Assembly (NCBI GenBank): GCA_905221605.1
Contig: CAJNDS010000063.1
Location: 1-25,000, forward strand
Length of the DNA stretch: 25,000 bases
Direction of reading: 5' to 3'
Source of the DNA: Symbiodinium natans
Lineage: Eukaryota; Sar; Dinophyceae; Suessiales; Symbiodiniaceae
The first letter of the stretch is position 1. The number at the start of each line of letters is the position of its first letter. The notes under the pieces are model-generated. The model made no database searches. It was not told the origin of the DNA and saw nothing but the letters and a program-made list of their open reading frames with translations. The translations under genes were made by a program, and so were the position numbers. Of the stretch, positions 15,819 to 24,936 are shown one piece after another.

Positions 15819-18366
15819 GTTCAAGAACCATGTCCAAGACGAGTTCAAGATCAACTTGCATCTTGGTAGCCCAGTGGTACCCTTTTGCCACCTTTCTGAT
15901 GGTTTAGGGTTTAGGGTTTAGGGTTTAGGGTTTAGGGTGTTAGGGTGTTAGGGTTTAGGGTTTTAGGGTTTAGGGTTTTAAAGTGACCAAACCAAAAAAA
16001 GGGGGGGCACCCATGTTAGACGATGGTTGCTGCTTAGAAGCTCCTGTGACTTCGCACGTCTACTTTGTACCTCCTAGAAACCCTGTTATACTCCCCATAA
16101 CCCGCCCTACTAACCCCAAACCCCAAACCCTAAACCCTCAACCCTCAACCCCCAACCCTAAACCCCAAGCCCTAAACCCTATACCCTACTTCCTAAGTCA
16201 AAAGTACTGGGCCTGCCAAGGCATAAGTGCTTCGGCCGGGAGCTCAGGGAGGGAGCCGATGTCGGCGCCAGATTCGGGGACAGTTTTTTTTTTTTTTTTT
16301 TTTGGGGGGGGGGGGGTGGGGGGGGGGGGGGTGCGGCGGGGGGGTGGGGGGGGGGGGGGGGGGGGCGGGGGGCGCGGGGGGGGGGGGCGGGGGGTGGGCG
16401 GGGGGTGGGGGGGGGGGGCGGGGGGGGGGGGGGGGCGGGGGGGGGGGGGGCGGGTGGGGGGGGGGGGGCGGGGGGGGGGGAGGGGGTTGTGGTTCAGGGT
16501 TTAGGGCTTATGGTTGAGGGTTGAGGGTTTATAGGGTTGATTTGTGGTGTAGGGCTCGTGGCGTCTAGTGTTGAGAGGGTTACCCGAAACCCTAAACCCT
16601 AATCCCCCCTAAACCCTAGACCGGTTCAGGGCCAATCGATACGATCGTGGGCTCTTGGCCCTTGCCTTCACCCCATTATCTTATAAGTGACTCAAGGCGA
16701 GCTTCGGGCGCCGACGTTTAGGGTCTAGGGTTTAGGGTCCCAGGTTCCGGGTTCAGGGTTCAGGGTTTAGAGTTTAGGGTTTACGGTTTAGGGTTTAGGG
16801 TTAGGGGGGTGTCTGGGTTTCGGGGGTTTCTGGGTGGCCGACGACGACAAGCTCCGCTTCCACATCACCGGCGACGTCGTCTTTGCCTGTCAAGGCACGC
16901 AACGGAAAGCCGCGGAGCCAACCCGGCCAAGGTTGGGTTTAGGGTTTAGGGTTTAGGGTTTAGGGTTTAGGGTTTAGGGTTTAGGGTTTAGGGCTTAGGG
17001 CTTAGGGTTTAGGGTTTAGGGTTTAGGGTTTAGGGTTTGGGGGATAGGGCCCTTCTACCCTAAACCTTAAAATCCTTAAAACCCAAACCCCAGACCTCAA
17101 ACCCTAAGCCCTGAACCCCAAAAACCCTTGAACCCCAAACCCCCTAAACCCCAAAACCCCCAAACCCTAATCCCCAAACAACCCTAAACCCTAAACTTCC
17201 CTAAACCCTAAACCCCAAGCCCAAACTCAAAGAGAGGCCGCAATGCTGGCCTACTCGAGAAGTTGTGGGCTTCCCTTACGGAGATCACCAAGCGCCTCGG
17301 CGACCTATGGTAGGGTTCAATGACTCTGGATATAGGGTTTGGGGTTGGAAGTTTAGGGCTTTGGGACTTAATTTTTTTATGTTTTATTTATTTATTTTTT
17401 TTATTTATTATTTATTTATTATTATTTGTTATTTATTGTTACTTTTAATATGTTTTTATTTATTATCTGTTATTTATTTATTATTTTTTTTTATTTATTA
17501 ATTATTATTTAATGTTTATTATTTATTATTTATTATTGATTATTGATTATTTATTAATTAGTATTTAATATTTATTATTTATTATCTATTTATTTATTTA
17601 TTATTATTTATTATGTTTTATTTATGATTATTAGTATTATGATTATTTTTTTGGGGGGGGAGGGGGGTGGGAGGGTGGGTCCCTATGAGTTGAGTATGTC
17701 GGAAGACAGTCCCCTGCTGGTCGGCAAAGCCGTTCGCCAGAATAGTTCGAATTCTGTAAGTTCCCCAAATCTCTCCAAGCCCTAGAGCCTAAACCCTAAA
17801 CCCCAAACCCTAAACCTAAACCCCAAAACTCTCCAAACCCTTAGATGCTAGGATCCTTGGTGGGCCCTTTGGACATTGTGTACTTTCTCTTAATGGGTTT
17901 AGGGTTTAGGGTTTAGGGTTGGGGGGTTTAGGGTTGGGGGTTGGGATGTTCCGCCTTGTACTAACAGTCCTTAGTAGGATTACAATAGAGAGTACTACAA
18001 TCCCGAATAAGGGCTGTTAGTTTAAGGGCGGAACATCCCAAGGCTTAAGAGGACGATAGAAATTCTTTCAGAGGTTTCAGGGGCGTCTTCATTCCCAAAG
18101 CCTCCAAGCGCCCTTTTGTAGAATTAGATCCCAGTTCTTGGTCTTTGTTTCTTCGTTCTTAGCTCATCAATGCTCCGTCTTAAGTCCTTACGAAGTCCAT
18201 GGGCTCTTGGTGTTTGAAAAGTTCGTGCTTCTTGGCTCTTGATATTTTGGGCTTCGTCTTGTGCTTTGTGGCCATTGAGATATTGACATTCCTGCAGGAA
18301 TACGGAGTGAGCAGAACCCCTCTAATCATACCAGAGCTGCGAGCAGATCCACAGGAAGTGGCCTAA
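15819..18366 (+). CDS. Candidate seven-exon gene with telomeric-repeat introns
   Basis: Candidate exons: 15819-15901 (after CCACAG; FKNHVQDEFKINLHLGSPVV), 16205-16282 (LGLPRHKCFGRELREGADVG), 16630-16715 (IDTIVGSWPLPSPHYLISD), 16805-16931 (VADDDKLRFHITGDVVFACQ), 17235-17309 (RNAGLLEKLWASLTEITKR), 17695-17755 (MSEDSPLLVGKAVRQNSSNS, donor GTAAGT) and 18298-18366 (EYGVSRTPLIIPELRADPQE, stop TAA 18364-18366). Junctions 1-2, 2-3, 4-5, 5-6 and 6-7 are phase-compatible. Junction 3-4 is not, whereas exon 2 to exon 4 is, so exon 3 may be optional or wrong. The gaps hold TTTAGGG/CCCTAAA arrays, a T20-G tract, an AT-rich tract and a foldback element. Product unknown. The last three exons are the most convincing. 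Confidence 0.4.
15901..15979 (+). repeat. Interstitial telomeric array (TTTAGGG)
   Basis: Nine to ten units with GTGTTAGG variants. Its first GTTTAG coincides with the proposed donor of the exon ending at 15901. Confidence 0.9.
16108..16190 (-). repeat. Degenerate CCCTAAA array
   Basis: CCCTAAA, CCCCAAA and CCCTCAA variants shortly before an exon-like segment. Confidence 0.85.
16284..16490. repeat. T20 followed by a 190-bp G-rich tract
   Basis: Twenty T, then about 190 bases that are almost all G with isolated T and C. It has high quadruplex potential. Gly-rich open frames across it are artefacts. Tract lengths in such sequence are commonly mis-assembled. Confidence 0.95.
16718..17041 (+). 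repeat. Two TTTAGGG arrays around an exon-like segment
   Basis: A degenerate array (16718-16805) and a longer regular one (16935-17041, about 15 units with TTAGGGC variants) flank the exon-like segment 16805-16931. Confidence 0.9.
17056..17222 (-). repeat. Degenerate CCCTAAA region
   Basis: CCCTAAA, CCCCAAA and CCCTGAA variants begin 15 bp after the opposite-orientation TTTAGGG array ends, making an inverted pair. Confidence 0.9.
17371..17652. repeat. AT-only low-complexity tract
   Basis: About 280 bp of TTTATT/TTATTA words with very few G or C. It is strongly T-rich on the + strand and ends in T7 followed by G8. It lies in a proposed intron (17310-17694). Confidence 0.95.
17894..17940 (+). 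repeat. Short TTTAGGG array
   Basis: About four units plus GGGG-rich variants, directly abutting the foldback element at 17941. A minor degenerate CCCTAAA cluster lies at 17783-17843. Confidence 0.85.
17941..18041. mobile_element. Foldback element, family 1, copy 1 (101 bp)
   Basis: Perfect 15-bp inverted ends TTGGGATGTTCCGCC (17941-17955 and 18027-18041). Inner parts also pair (ACTAACAG near the left, CTGTTAGT near the right; CCTTA and TAAGG). It lies inside the proposed intron 17756-18297. Related to the copy at 18370-18469. Confidence 0.8.
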
Positions 18367-18369
18367 ACC

Positions 18370-18469
18370 TTGGGATGTTCCCCCATTATACTAACCGCCC
18401 TTAATAGGGAAAATAGTACCCCCAAAATAATCCCTATTCAGGACTGCTAGTATCAGGGGAACATCCGAA
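18370..18469. mobile_element. Foldback element, family 1, copy 2 (100 bp)
   Basis: Starts TTGGGATGTTCCCCC and ends in the near-complement (13 of 14 end positions pair). The inner arms carry CTAACCGCCCTTAATAGGG-like sequence, as in copy 1. It starts 4 bp after the proposed stop codon at 18364-18366. Confidence 0.8.
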
Positions 18470-18633
18470 CCTAAATCCTGAGACACTTAAACTCTAAACC
18501 CTAGAACCGAAACAGACGCCATCCTTTGGCTGAACACCTCCATTACTTAAACGTTTTTGGGCAGTTAGCCTCTAAGCCCTAGAAGCCCTGTAAAAACCCT
18601 AAACCCCAAACCCTAAACTCCCTCAACTTTGAG

Positions 18634-21600
18634 GTGCCTCTTATGAGCGAGAAACTCGGCCCTAGACACTGCAGGGAGCCGTGGTGCTTTTACAGCCTTC
18701 AACCTCCCTCAAGCTCGACAGTCCTGTGAAGAGTTCTATAACACAAATAAGATTAGGGTTTAGGTTTAGGGTTTAGGGTTTAGGGTTTAGGGTTTAGGGT
18801 TATAACCAGGGAAAGGAAAATTCTAGGATCTAGGGTTTAGAGGTGGGGCGGATAGGGCTTAGGGGACTACGGGACTGATGCATTGTGCAAACTTGGAGTC
18901 CTCAACCCCCAAACGTCGCCGAACCCTAAACTGAAAACCCTAAACCCTGAACCCCAGACGGTCCTAAACCCTAAACCCTAAACCCTAAACCTCAAAGGAG
19001 CCAGCTTGACCGCCGGAACAGTGCCGAAGGCTCAGGAGACATCATCGTCCGGGTTAAGCCCCAAGCCCTAAACCCTAAACCCTAAGACCCTAACCCAACC
19101 CTGAACCCTAAACCTGAACCGTAAACCCTAACACCCTAACACCCTAACACCCTAAAACCCTAAACCCCTAAACCCTGAACCCTAAACCCTGAACCCTGAA
19201 CCCTGAGGGGTGGGGGAGGCTTGCTGTGGACTTTGTGGGGTTTGGTGCTGGAGGTGTTCCATTGTAGGATCCAGTTCAGGGCTTCATGGGCTTCAACGTC
19301 CCGGCCTTAAATCCCTAAACTCCTAAACCCGTAAACTCCTAAACCCCTCATACCCTAAATCCCTAAATCCCTAAACCCCTAAACCCCAAACCCCTAATCC
19401 CCTAAACCCCTGAACCTCTAAACCCCTAAACCCTAAACCCAAAACCCCTTGGTTTAGGGGGAGCCAGGAAGGGGGGGCCCTCCCCTGAAGAAGCCGACAA
19501 TACACCATCGTGTTTTCTCATGAAGACAGTACTTACTGCTAAAGTAGGGCCTTTAAGTTCGTAATCTGGGGGAGCCTAAATATCCCATAAACCCTAAACC
19601 CAAAACCCTACCGATGTTCTCCCCTCATAATCCCTACATGCATGCAAAAAACAACCAGTAGAAGATATCCCAAATACCAATTCTCAGGTCTCGCACAAGG
19701 ACAGAGCGGAAGCGAACCAAGAACTCAAAGACACGCTCACTTTCGAATCCAGACGGCATTCGAGACTAACCTTTGGGTTTAGGAGCTGGGGTTTAGGGTT
19801 TAGGGTTAGGACAGCATCCGAAAGCCCCAAAAAGCTGGTTGTAACTGTAAGCTTGCGCTAACCTACGAAAGCCCAGATTTTGCCACCAAAATCCACAGCA
19901 CCAACTGCAGTCGTGATGGTTTGGGTTTTGATTCTGAAGTGTAGCTAGGGTATCCTATACACCATGTATACCCTCAAGAATCAAAACCCTCGTCTGGCGA
20001 GTATATTGAGGTAGGGTAGGGTTTACATTGCTGTTGTTGGTGAGTGTATACAGGATTTATCACAAATTTTGTTGTGGTGAGTGTGTATTTGGGGTGTCCT
20101 CCTTTTGGGGATCCCGGCAATATACAAAACCTACCCGGCTCTACCTCAAATCTTCATGCATCATCTCAAGAGTGTCTGGCAATTCTGAGCACTAAACCCT
20201 AAACCCTAAATACCCTGAACCCGAAACCTCCTAAACCCCGAAACCTGAAGGTGAAAGTACCAGGGCGGGCCCCTACATACATCCACTTCCCACTGCCCCC
20301 CTGTGATTCCCTCCTGTACTTGGAGCTTATTAACCAAATATAACTGTACTTCTAACTGTACTTGTAACCTATTCGGGCACTGAGGGGGCTTATGAGTGGG
20401 TTATAAGTACAGTTAGAATTGGTCCATAAGTACCCCTAAACCCTAACCCTAAACCCTAAACCTTAAACCCTTAGCTATACTTGGTTAATAAGTGGAGTAC
20501 CATGAACCTCCAAGTACCCCTTCACACCGAAACCCACAAAGCCCCCAACCGACTACGGGGTGCTAGAGTTCTGGGGTTTTGGCTATCAGGTTCAGGGTTC
20601 AGGGTTCAGGGTTTAGGGTTTAGGGTTTAGGGTTTAGGGTTTAGGGTTTAGGGTTTAGGGCGAAGAGCTTCTGGAGTTTTGCAGCTTTGGCTGAAGGAAC
20701 AGGTTCAGGCCTCAGCCCCTCTGTGCATCGCAAGGACTTGATGCAGGTGCCGGCCGCGCTGGCAAAGTGCAACCTAGGCCCGGAGAAGCAGCAGATGCTT
20801 GAGGCAGGGGGGGTTTAGGGTTTAGGGTTTAGGGTTTAGGGTTTAGGGTTTAGGGTTTAGGGTTTAGGGTGGTGGTCCTTTCACCCTTCACAAATGAATC
20901 GGCCCAAGCCCAATACCCGCAAACTTTTGCATGATCAAGTTATACAATATATATATATATATATACATACGCACACGGAGAGAGTGTGTATACATGTATG
21001 CCCCTGTCTCACATAACGGATCGAAGAATTTCGTCCAACTTTTGCCTTCTATAGCTTCCCCGCTTTTAGGACCATAAACCTTTGTCATAGTGGGATAACA
21101 TGTTACATTTTTAAGGGTACTTAAACTCAATAAGAATAAAATTTTAAATTTTTATTACTATCCCAACTATAAACCAGAAACGGTGTTTGTTTTTTTGAGA
21201 CCTCAAGATGTAAAGGGTCGAGAGCTTGGTGTTTTTTGGGCTGAGATTCTTAGACGGGCTGCTGAGGTGGCCACAGGTTCTCTTCAGTTCCACATTACCT
21301 TAATATAGGGGTCGGAATAGTTACTACTAGTGTTCCCCTATGGCCCCTGCAAAATTATACGATCATAACTCCCCAAGAACCCTATTCTAATCATTCAGGC
21401 CTATATTGGGTCTTAAGTCCCAGACCCGTTTCTCGACTTCTACCGACATTGGTGCGACTGCGGTTGTCTTGCCGTTATACTGGAAGAAACTGGACGACTC
21501 CCAGACATAATGCGTAACAGGTTCTTGCCATATGAACAAGTAAACAGAAAACAAATTAACCTGTGTGTATATTGTGTACATCTGTGTATGATGTAGTCCC

Positions 21601-24600
21601 TTATTATTTGCTACAAGGTTTAAGCTCAAAGCCAACGAAAAATGACCCTAGATTCCCTGCTGACATTGCGAGTGTCATTGGTGAGTGTGTATAGGGTTCC
21701 TATATTGGTTTATAGTACATATTGGGCGTTCTTTTGGGGATACAAGAAAACTAAACCCAAAGAGCCCAATTCCCCTTAACTCAGGAAAAGGCCCTAAATT
21801 ATAAAGGGATCCTTAGTCTGATCTAAGGTTTCCTTAACTAAGGGGTATTGGGGGCTCTTTGGGTTTGTTTTCTTGTATCCCCAAAAGAACGCCCAATATC
21901 TACTATAAACCAATATAGGAACCCCTATACAAGAAACTAAACCCTAGTTCACATCTCGTGTTGGCGCCGGTTGTTGACACTCCAGGACGCGTACCTGGGA
22001 GTCGGGACGACGGCTGACGCCCTGGCGCATCTCGGGTGTGCACGAGTTGTTTGTTTTTTTTTTTTTTTTTCTGGGGCGGGGCGGGGCGCGAGAGGGAGAG
22101 AGGGAGAGAGGGAGAGAGGGAGAGAGGGAGAGAGGGAGAGAGGGAGAGAGAGAGAGAGACAGGGAGGGAGCGGAAGGTGTAGGGTTTAGGTGGCGGGGTG
22201 GGCTCCTCAACCCGAAACCCGAAACCCTAGACCCTAGACCCTAAACCCTAAACCCTAAACCCTAAACCCCAAACCCGAAACCCTAAACCCAAACCCTGAG
22301 GTTTCAGCTTCGGGTGGGTTCTTTGAAGCTTTTGATAAACCCTACCAGCGACTATGGGTTGAGGGTTTAGGGGTTTAGGGGTTTAGGGGTTTAGGGGTTT
22401 AGCGGTGTAGGGGTGTAGGGGTGTAGGGGTGTAGGGGTGTAGGGGTTTAGGGGTGTAGGGGTGTAGGGGTGTAGGGGTGTAGGGGTTTAATTGGGTGAAC
22501 ACCCGCACCCTCAACCACTAACTCCTAAGGTTTAGGGGTCTAGTGCTTTAGGGATTTAGGGTTTAGGTTTAGGGTAACCTTGGCCACGCAGCAACTGAGG
22601 ATCAGCATCAAGGGCCCAATAAGTCCCACGGCCATGGGCGTGCAAAACCAACTTGACAGGCAGGCCGGAATGAGGATGAGCCGGAATGTATGGGCTTTCT
22701 TAAGGAACTCGGAATGCAGTTGCCATAATATGTTAATAGGGTAAATAGAAATTCTGATTACCTTGTTATGGGTTGTAACTTGGTTTCGGCCGTTACTAAA
22801 ATATGCTACATCGGTAAGATACAGGATTTAGCACCCTCCACATATCTCATTTTGAGATGCTGTAGACATTATGTATATATACAAGGCAAATTCCTTCTAG
22901 GCCCTTTATCAAGGGGTACTGGAGGGATGAAGCAGGGTTTAGAGTGCAAGGGTTTGGGTTTGTTGGGTCTGTGTTGGTCTAGGGAGCCAGCCCTAAGGCC
23001 TAAACCCGAAACCCGAAACCCTAAACCCCAAACCCCTTAGGGTTTAGGGTTTAGGGTTCAGGGTTTAGGGTTTAGGGTTTAGGGTTTAGGGGTTGTAGAG
23101 GGTAGTTCATGGGTATACAAGGGGTCCCCTGTTAAGGGCCCATATGACGGGGCCTTGGGTTCTAGGTTCCCTTATGAAGTAATCAACCCCCCAAAACGGG
23201 CACCCTTCTTAACATATCGTTGCCAGGCTACCGAGAGGTATAGGGTTCGTGACAGAAAGCAAGTGACACGTAGATGTATGGAGACCCGGGAGTGCGTAAC
23301 GCATACTTATCACCGGAAACCCTAAACCCGAAACCCTATTATAAGCCCTTTAAACCCGGCACAGTGAGAGGGGCCTAAAACGCTAAAGCTTACGCTGAAG
23401 CCTACACTCAGTGTCAGGGGCCGCTCCTCGTAGAGCTCCCCAGGTTTTTCTCGGGCTTTGTTGGTTAGGGTTTGGCTCCGCAACCCGAAACCCTAAACCC
23501 TAAGCCCCAAACCCTAAACCCTAAACCCTAAACCCTAAAACCCTAAGCCCCAAACCCTAAACACTAAACCCTAAACCCTAAACCCCTCAGCCGCGGATCC
23601 CTCCCTCCTTCTTTGCGCAGTGTGCTGGTGCACTACTACCATCTGAAGCAAGATGGCGGCGTCGGGTTCGGGCACGCGCTCGGCAAGCTTGCCCAGGACC
23701 CTGAACTCGGACCCCCTTCTGTCCCCCACAGGTACCCTAAACCCTAAACCCTAAACCTTACGCCCTAAACCCTAAACCCTAAGCCCTACACTCTAAACCT
23801 ATGAACCTTCAACTCAAGCAGAATCCTCTCAAAAGGACCACCAAGAATAAGACATTCGCCATTTTTCGGAGGCAGGTCCTCACGTCCTAAATCCTGCTGT
23901 TTGGTTCCTGGTTCTGAGTAGGGAATGAGGGAATTAAGGCCCTATACGTACCCTCTAAGGGATTATGTAGGGTACTCATTCCCTCATACCCTACTAAGAA
24001 CCAGCCAGTTTGAGTAAAAAGCTGACCCTCGGATTACCTCCTACCCGAAAGGTTTTGGGCGTTTGGGCTTTTGGGCTTTTGGGCTTTTGGGCTTTTGGGC
24101 TTTTGGGCTTTTGGTTGTGTGGGGTTTGGGCCCACCGCGCTCAACCGAGCAACTGGCGACAGGGCAGCTTCCTGGGTTCAGGGTTGAGGGTTTAGGGTTT
24201 AGGGTTAGGGTTTAGGGTTTAGGGTTTAGGGTTTAGGGTTTAGGGTTTAGGGTTTAGGGTTTAGGGTTTAGGGTCTAGGGTTTAGGGTTTAGGGTTTAGG
24301 GTTTAGGGTTTAGGGTTTAGGGTTTAGGGTTTAGGGTTCAGGGTTTAGGGTCTAGGGTTTAGGGTTTAGGGTTTAGGGTTTAGGGTCGAAGCCCACAGGA
24401 GCTGGCCATATGGGCATTCCCACGGAAGTACGCCCTAGATGGCTTCGGCAACCTGCGGCTTCAGCAGGGGCCCGTCCCTCTCCCAGCGTTTTAGGGGTTT
24501 AGGGAGGGGAGTGCCGGATGTCGTTCCGACGTTTAGGGTTTAGGGTTTAGAGGGTTTTGGGTAGGGTTTAGGGCTTAGGGCTTAGGGGACGGGCGTGCTT

Positions 24601-24900
24601 CGTGTCTTTCCGAAGTTTGGGGTGTTGGGTTGTTTCGAAGTCTTGAGTGCCCGAACATGCTGACAGCATAGTATCCCAGCAGGTCTTAAGAGTCAGTTTA
24701 CGGCTGAACTAGCTGAAGTCTAAACCCTAAACCCTAAACCCTAAACCCTAAACCCTAAACCCTAAACCCTAAACCCAAAACCCAACACCCTTACCCCAAA
24801 CCCTAAACCCTAAACCCTAAACCCCAAACGGCAGTACCACGCCAGAAGGAGACGCTCATGTAGAAGAGGCGGCATATGAAGTCCCACTGCAACTGTGTAG
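18634..24900 (+). CDS. Candidate twelve-exon gene with telomeric-repeat introns
   Basis: Candidate exons, all phase-compatible in order: 18634-18680, 18998-19052 (SQLDRRNSAEGSGDIIVR), 19268-19297, 19700-19776 (DRAEANQELKDTLTFESRRH), 19810-19846 (donor GTAAGC), 20666-20812 (SVHRKDLMQVPAALAKCNLG), 21986-22045 (DAYLGVGTTADALAHLGCAR), 22592-22687 (QLRISIKGPISPTAMGVQNQ), 23418-23443 (26 nt), 23621-23731 (after ctttgcgcag; VLVHYYHLKQDGGVGFGHAL; donor AG|GTACCC), 24392-24487 (ELAIWAFPRKYALDGFGNLR) and 24835-24900 (TTPEGDAHVEEAAYEVPLQL; AG|GTGGGG). It continues beyond the window. The start is not found. I chose splice sites partly to keep phase, so phase agreement is weaker support than it looks. The exon peptides themselves are natural, and 22592-22687, 23621-23731 and 24835-24900 are the strongest. 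Product unknown. Confidence 0.35.
18752..18802 (+). repeat. Interstitial telomeric array (TTTAGGG)
   Basis: About seven units. Confidence 0.9.
18962..18993 (-). repeat. Short CCCTAAA array
   Basis: Four units, 4 bp before an acceptor-like CAAAG. Confidence 0.9.
19056..19452 (-). repeat. Degenerate CCCTAAA regions in two blocks
   Basis: 19056-19207 has CCCTAAA with a run of ACCCTAAC variants. 19307-19452 is mostly the 8-mer CCCCTAAA and CCCTAAAT. The segment between (19208-19306) contains an exon-like piece, 19268-19297. Confidence 0.85.
19923..19989. repeat. Small foldback element (67 bp)
   Basis: 13-bp perfect inverted ends GGGTTTTGATTCT (19923-19935; complement at 19977-19989), with inner AGGGTAT and ATACCCT also pairing. 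Confidence 0.65.
20316..20517. repeat. Nested foldback with telomeric insert
   Basis: The inner hairpin pairs 20352-20369 (CTAACTGTACTTGTAACC) with 20399-20416, one mismatch. The outer arms are CTTATTAACCAAATATA (20326-20342) with 20474-20491, and GTACTTGGAG (20316-20325) with 20508-20517. A short CCCTAAA run (20434-20470) lies on one side only, as if inserted later. Confidence 0.65.
20588..20661 (+). repeat. Interstitial telomeric array (TTTAGGG)
   Basis: GGGTTCA copies pass into about eight TTTAGGG units, ending next to the exon-like segment that starts at 20666. Confidence 0.95.
20811..20872 (+). repeat. Interstitial telomeric array (TTTAGGG)
   Basis: About eight perfect units. Its first GTTTAG is the proposed donor of the exon ending at 20812. 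Confidence 0.95.
20873..21687. other. AT-richer island without telomeric arrays
   Basis: It contains a (TA)n microsatellite (20947-20965) and two minus-strand open frames of 80 and 82 codons (20888-21130, 21387-21635). The first gives a natural stretch (KVYGPKSGEAIEGKSWTKFF), so an old gene or retroelement remnant on the minus strand is possible, but nothing recognisable is present. Confidence 0.35.
21688..21931. mobile_element. Long foldback element (244 bp)
   Basis: Two arms of about 100 bp, starting TGTATAGGGTTCCTATATTG on the left and matching the complement of the right arm with only a few differences, for example one extra G and CATATT versus GATATT. The loop region is about 45 bp. No coding capacity. 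It lies between exon-like segments 20666-20812 and 21986-22045. Confidence 0.8.
22054..22160. repeat. T17 followed by GGGGC and (GAGAGGGA)n
   Basis: Seventeen T, then GGGGCGGGGC, then about eight copies of an 8-bp GAGAGGGA unit and plain GA. Arg/Glu/Gly open frames here are artefacts. Confidence 0.9.
22207..22300 (-). repeat. CCCTAAA array with CCCGAAA variants
   Basis: Starts with CCCGAAA and CCCTAGA copies, regular in the middle, degenerate at the end. Confidence 0.9.
22359..22489 (+). repeat. 8-bp variant array TTTAGGGG / TGTAGGGG
   Basis: About four TTTAGGGG units, then runs of TGTAGGGG interrupted by one TTTAGGGG. It is an octamer derivative of the telomere heptamer that has been amplified as blocks. 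Confidence 0.9.
23001..23092. repeat. Inverted junction of CCCTAAA and TTTAGGG arrays
   Basis: CCCGAAA/CCCTAAA/CCCCAAA copies run directly into TTTAGGG copies at about 23037, with no sequence between, so the two form a head-to-head inverted repeat. Confidence 0.9.
23481..23586 (-). repeat. Interstitial telomeric array (CCCTAAA)
   Basis: About 14 units with CCCCAAA and CACTAAA variants, ending 34 bp before the exon-like segment at 23621. A further minor CCCTAAA cluster follows that exon (23735-23800). Confidence 0.9.
23908..24004. mobile_element. Foldback element (97 bp)
   Basis: CTGGTTCTGAGTAGGGAATG at the left pairs with the complement of the right end (CTACTAAGAACCAG, 23991-24004, and further inward) with two mismatches over about 26 bp. 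Inside a proposed intron. Confidence 0.7.
24052..24113 (+). repeat. (GGGCTTTT)n microsatellite
   Basis: About seven octamer units. The Trp/Gly/Leu/Phe open frame over it is an artefact. Confidence 0.95.
24183..24387 (+). repeat. Longest telomeric array in the window (TTTAGGG, about 29 units)
   Basis: Nearly perfect units with rare TCTAGGG and TTCAGGG. It ends 4 bp before the proposed acceptor of the exon-like segment at 24392. Confidence 0.95.
24720..24828 (-). repeat. Interstitial telomeric array (CCCTAAA)
   Basis: About eight perfect units, a degenerate patch (24775-24800), then four more units. Confidence 0.95.
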
Positions 24901-24936
24901 GTGGGGATGGGGTTTAAGCCCATGGACCCTATAAGC

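Noticed and set aside
15983-16517. Gly-rich open frames of 96 and 173 codons
   Set aside because: They run through the T20 and G-rich tract; the composition is wholly explained by the homopolymers.
24010-24195. 61-codon Trp/Gly/Leu-rich open frame
   Set aside because: Mostly a translation of (GGGCTTTT)n. A short exon (24150-24182) is conceivable but not needed for phase.
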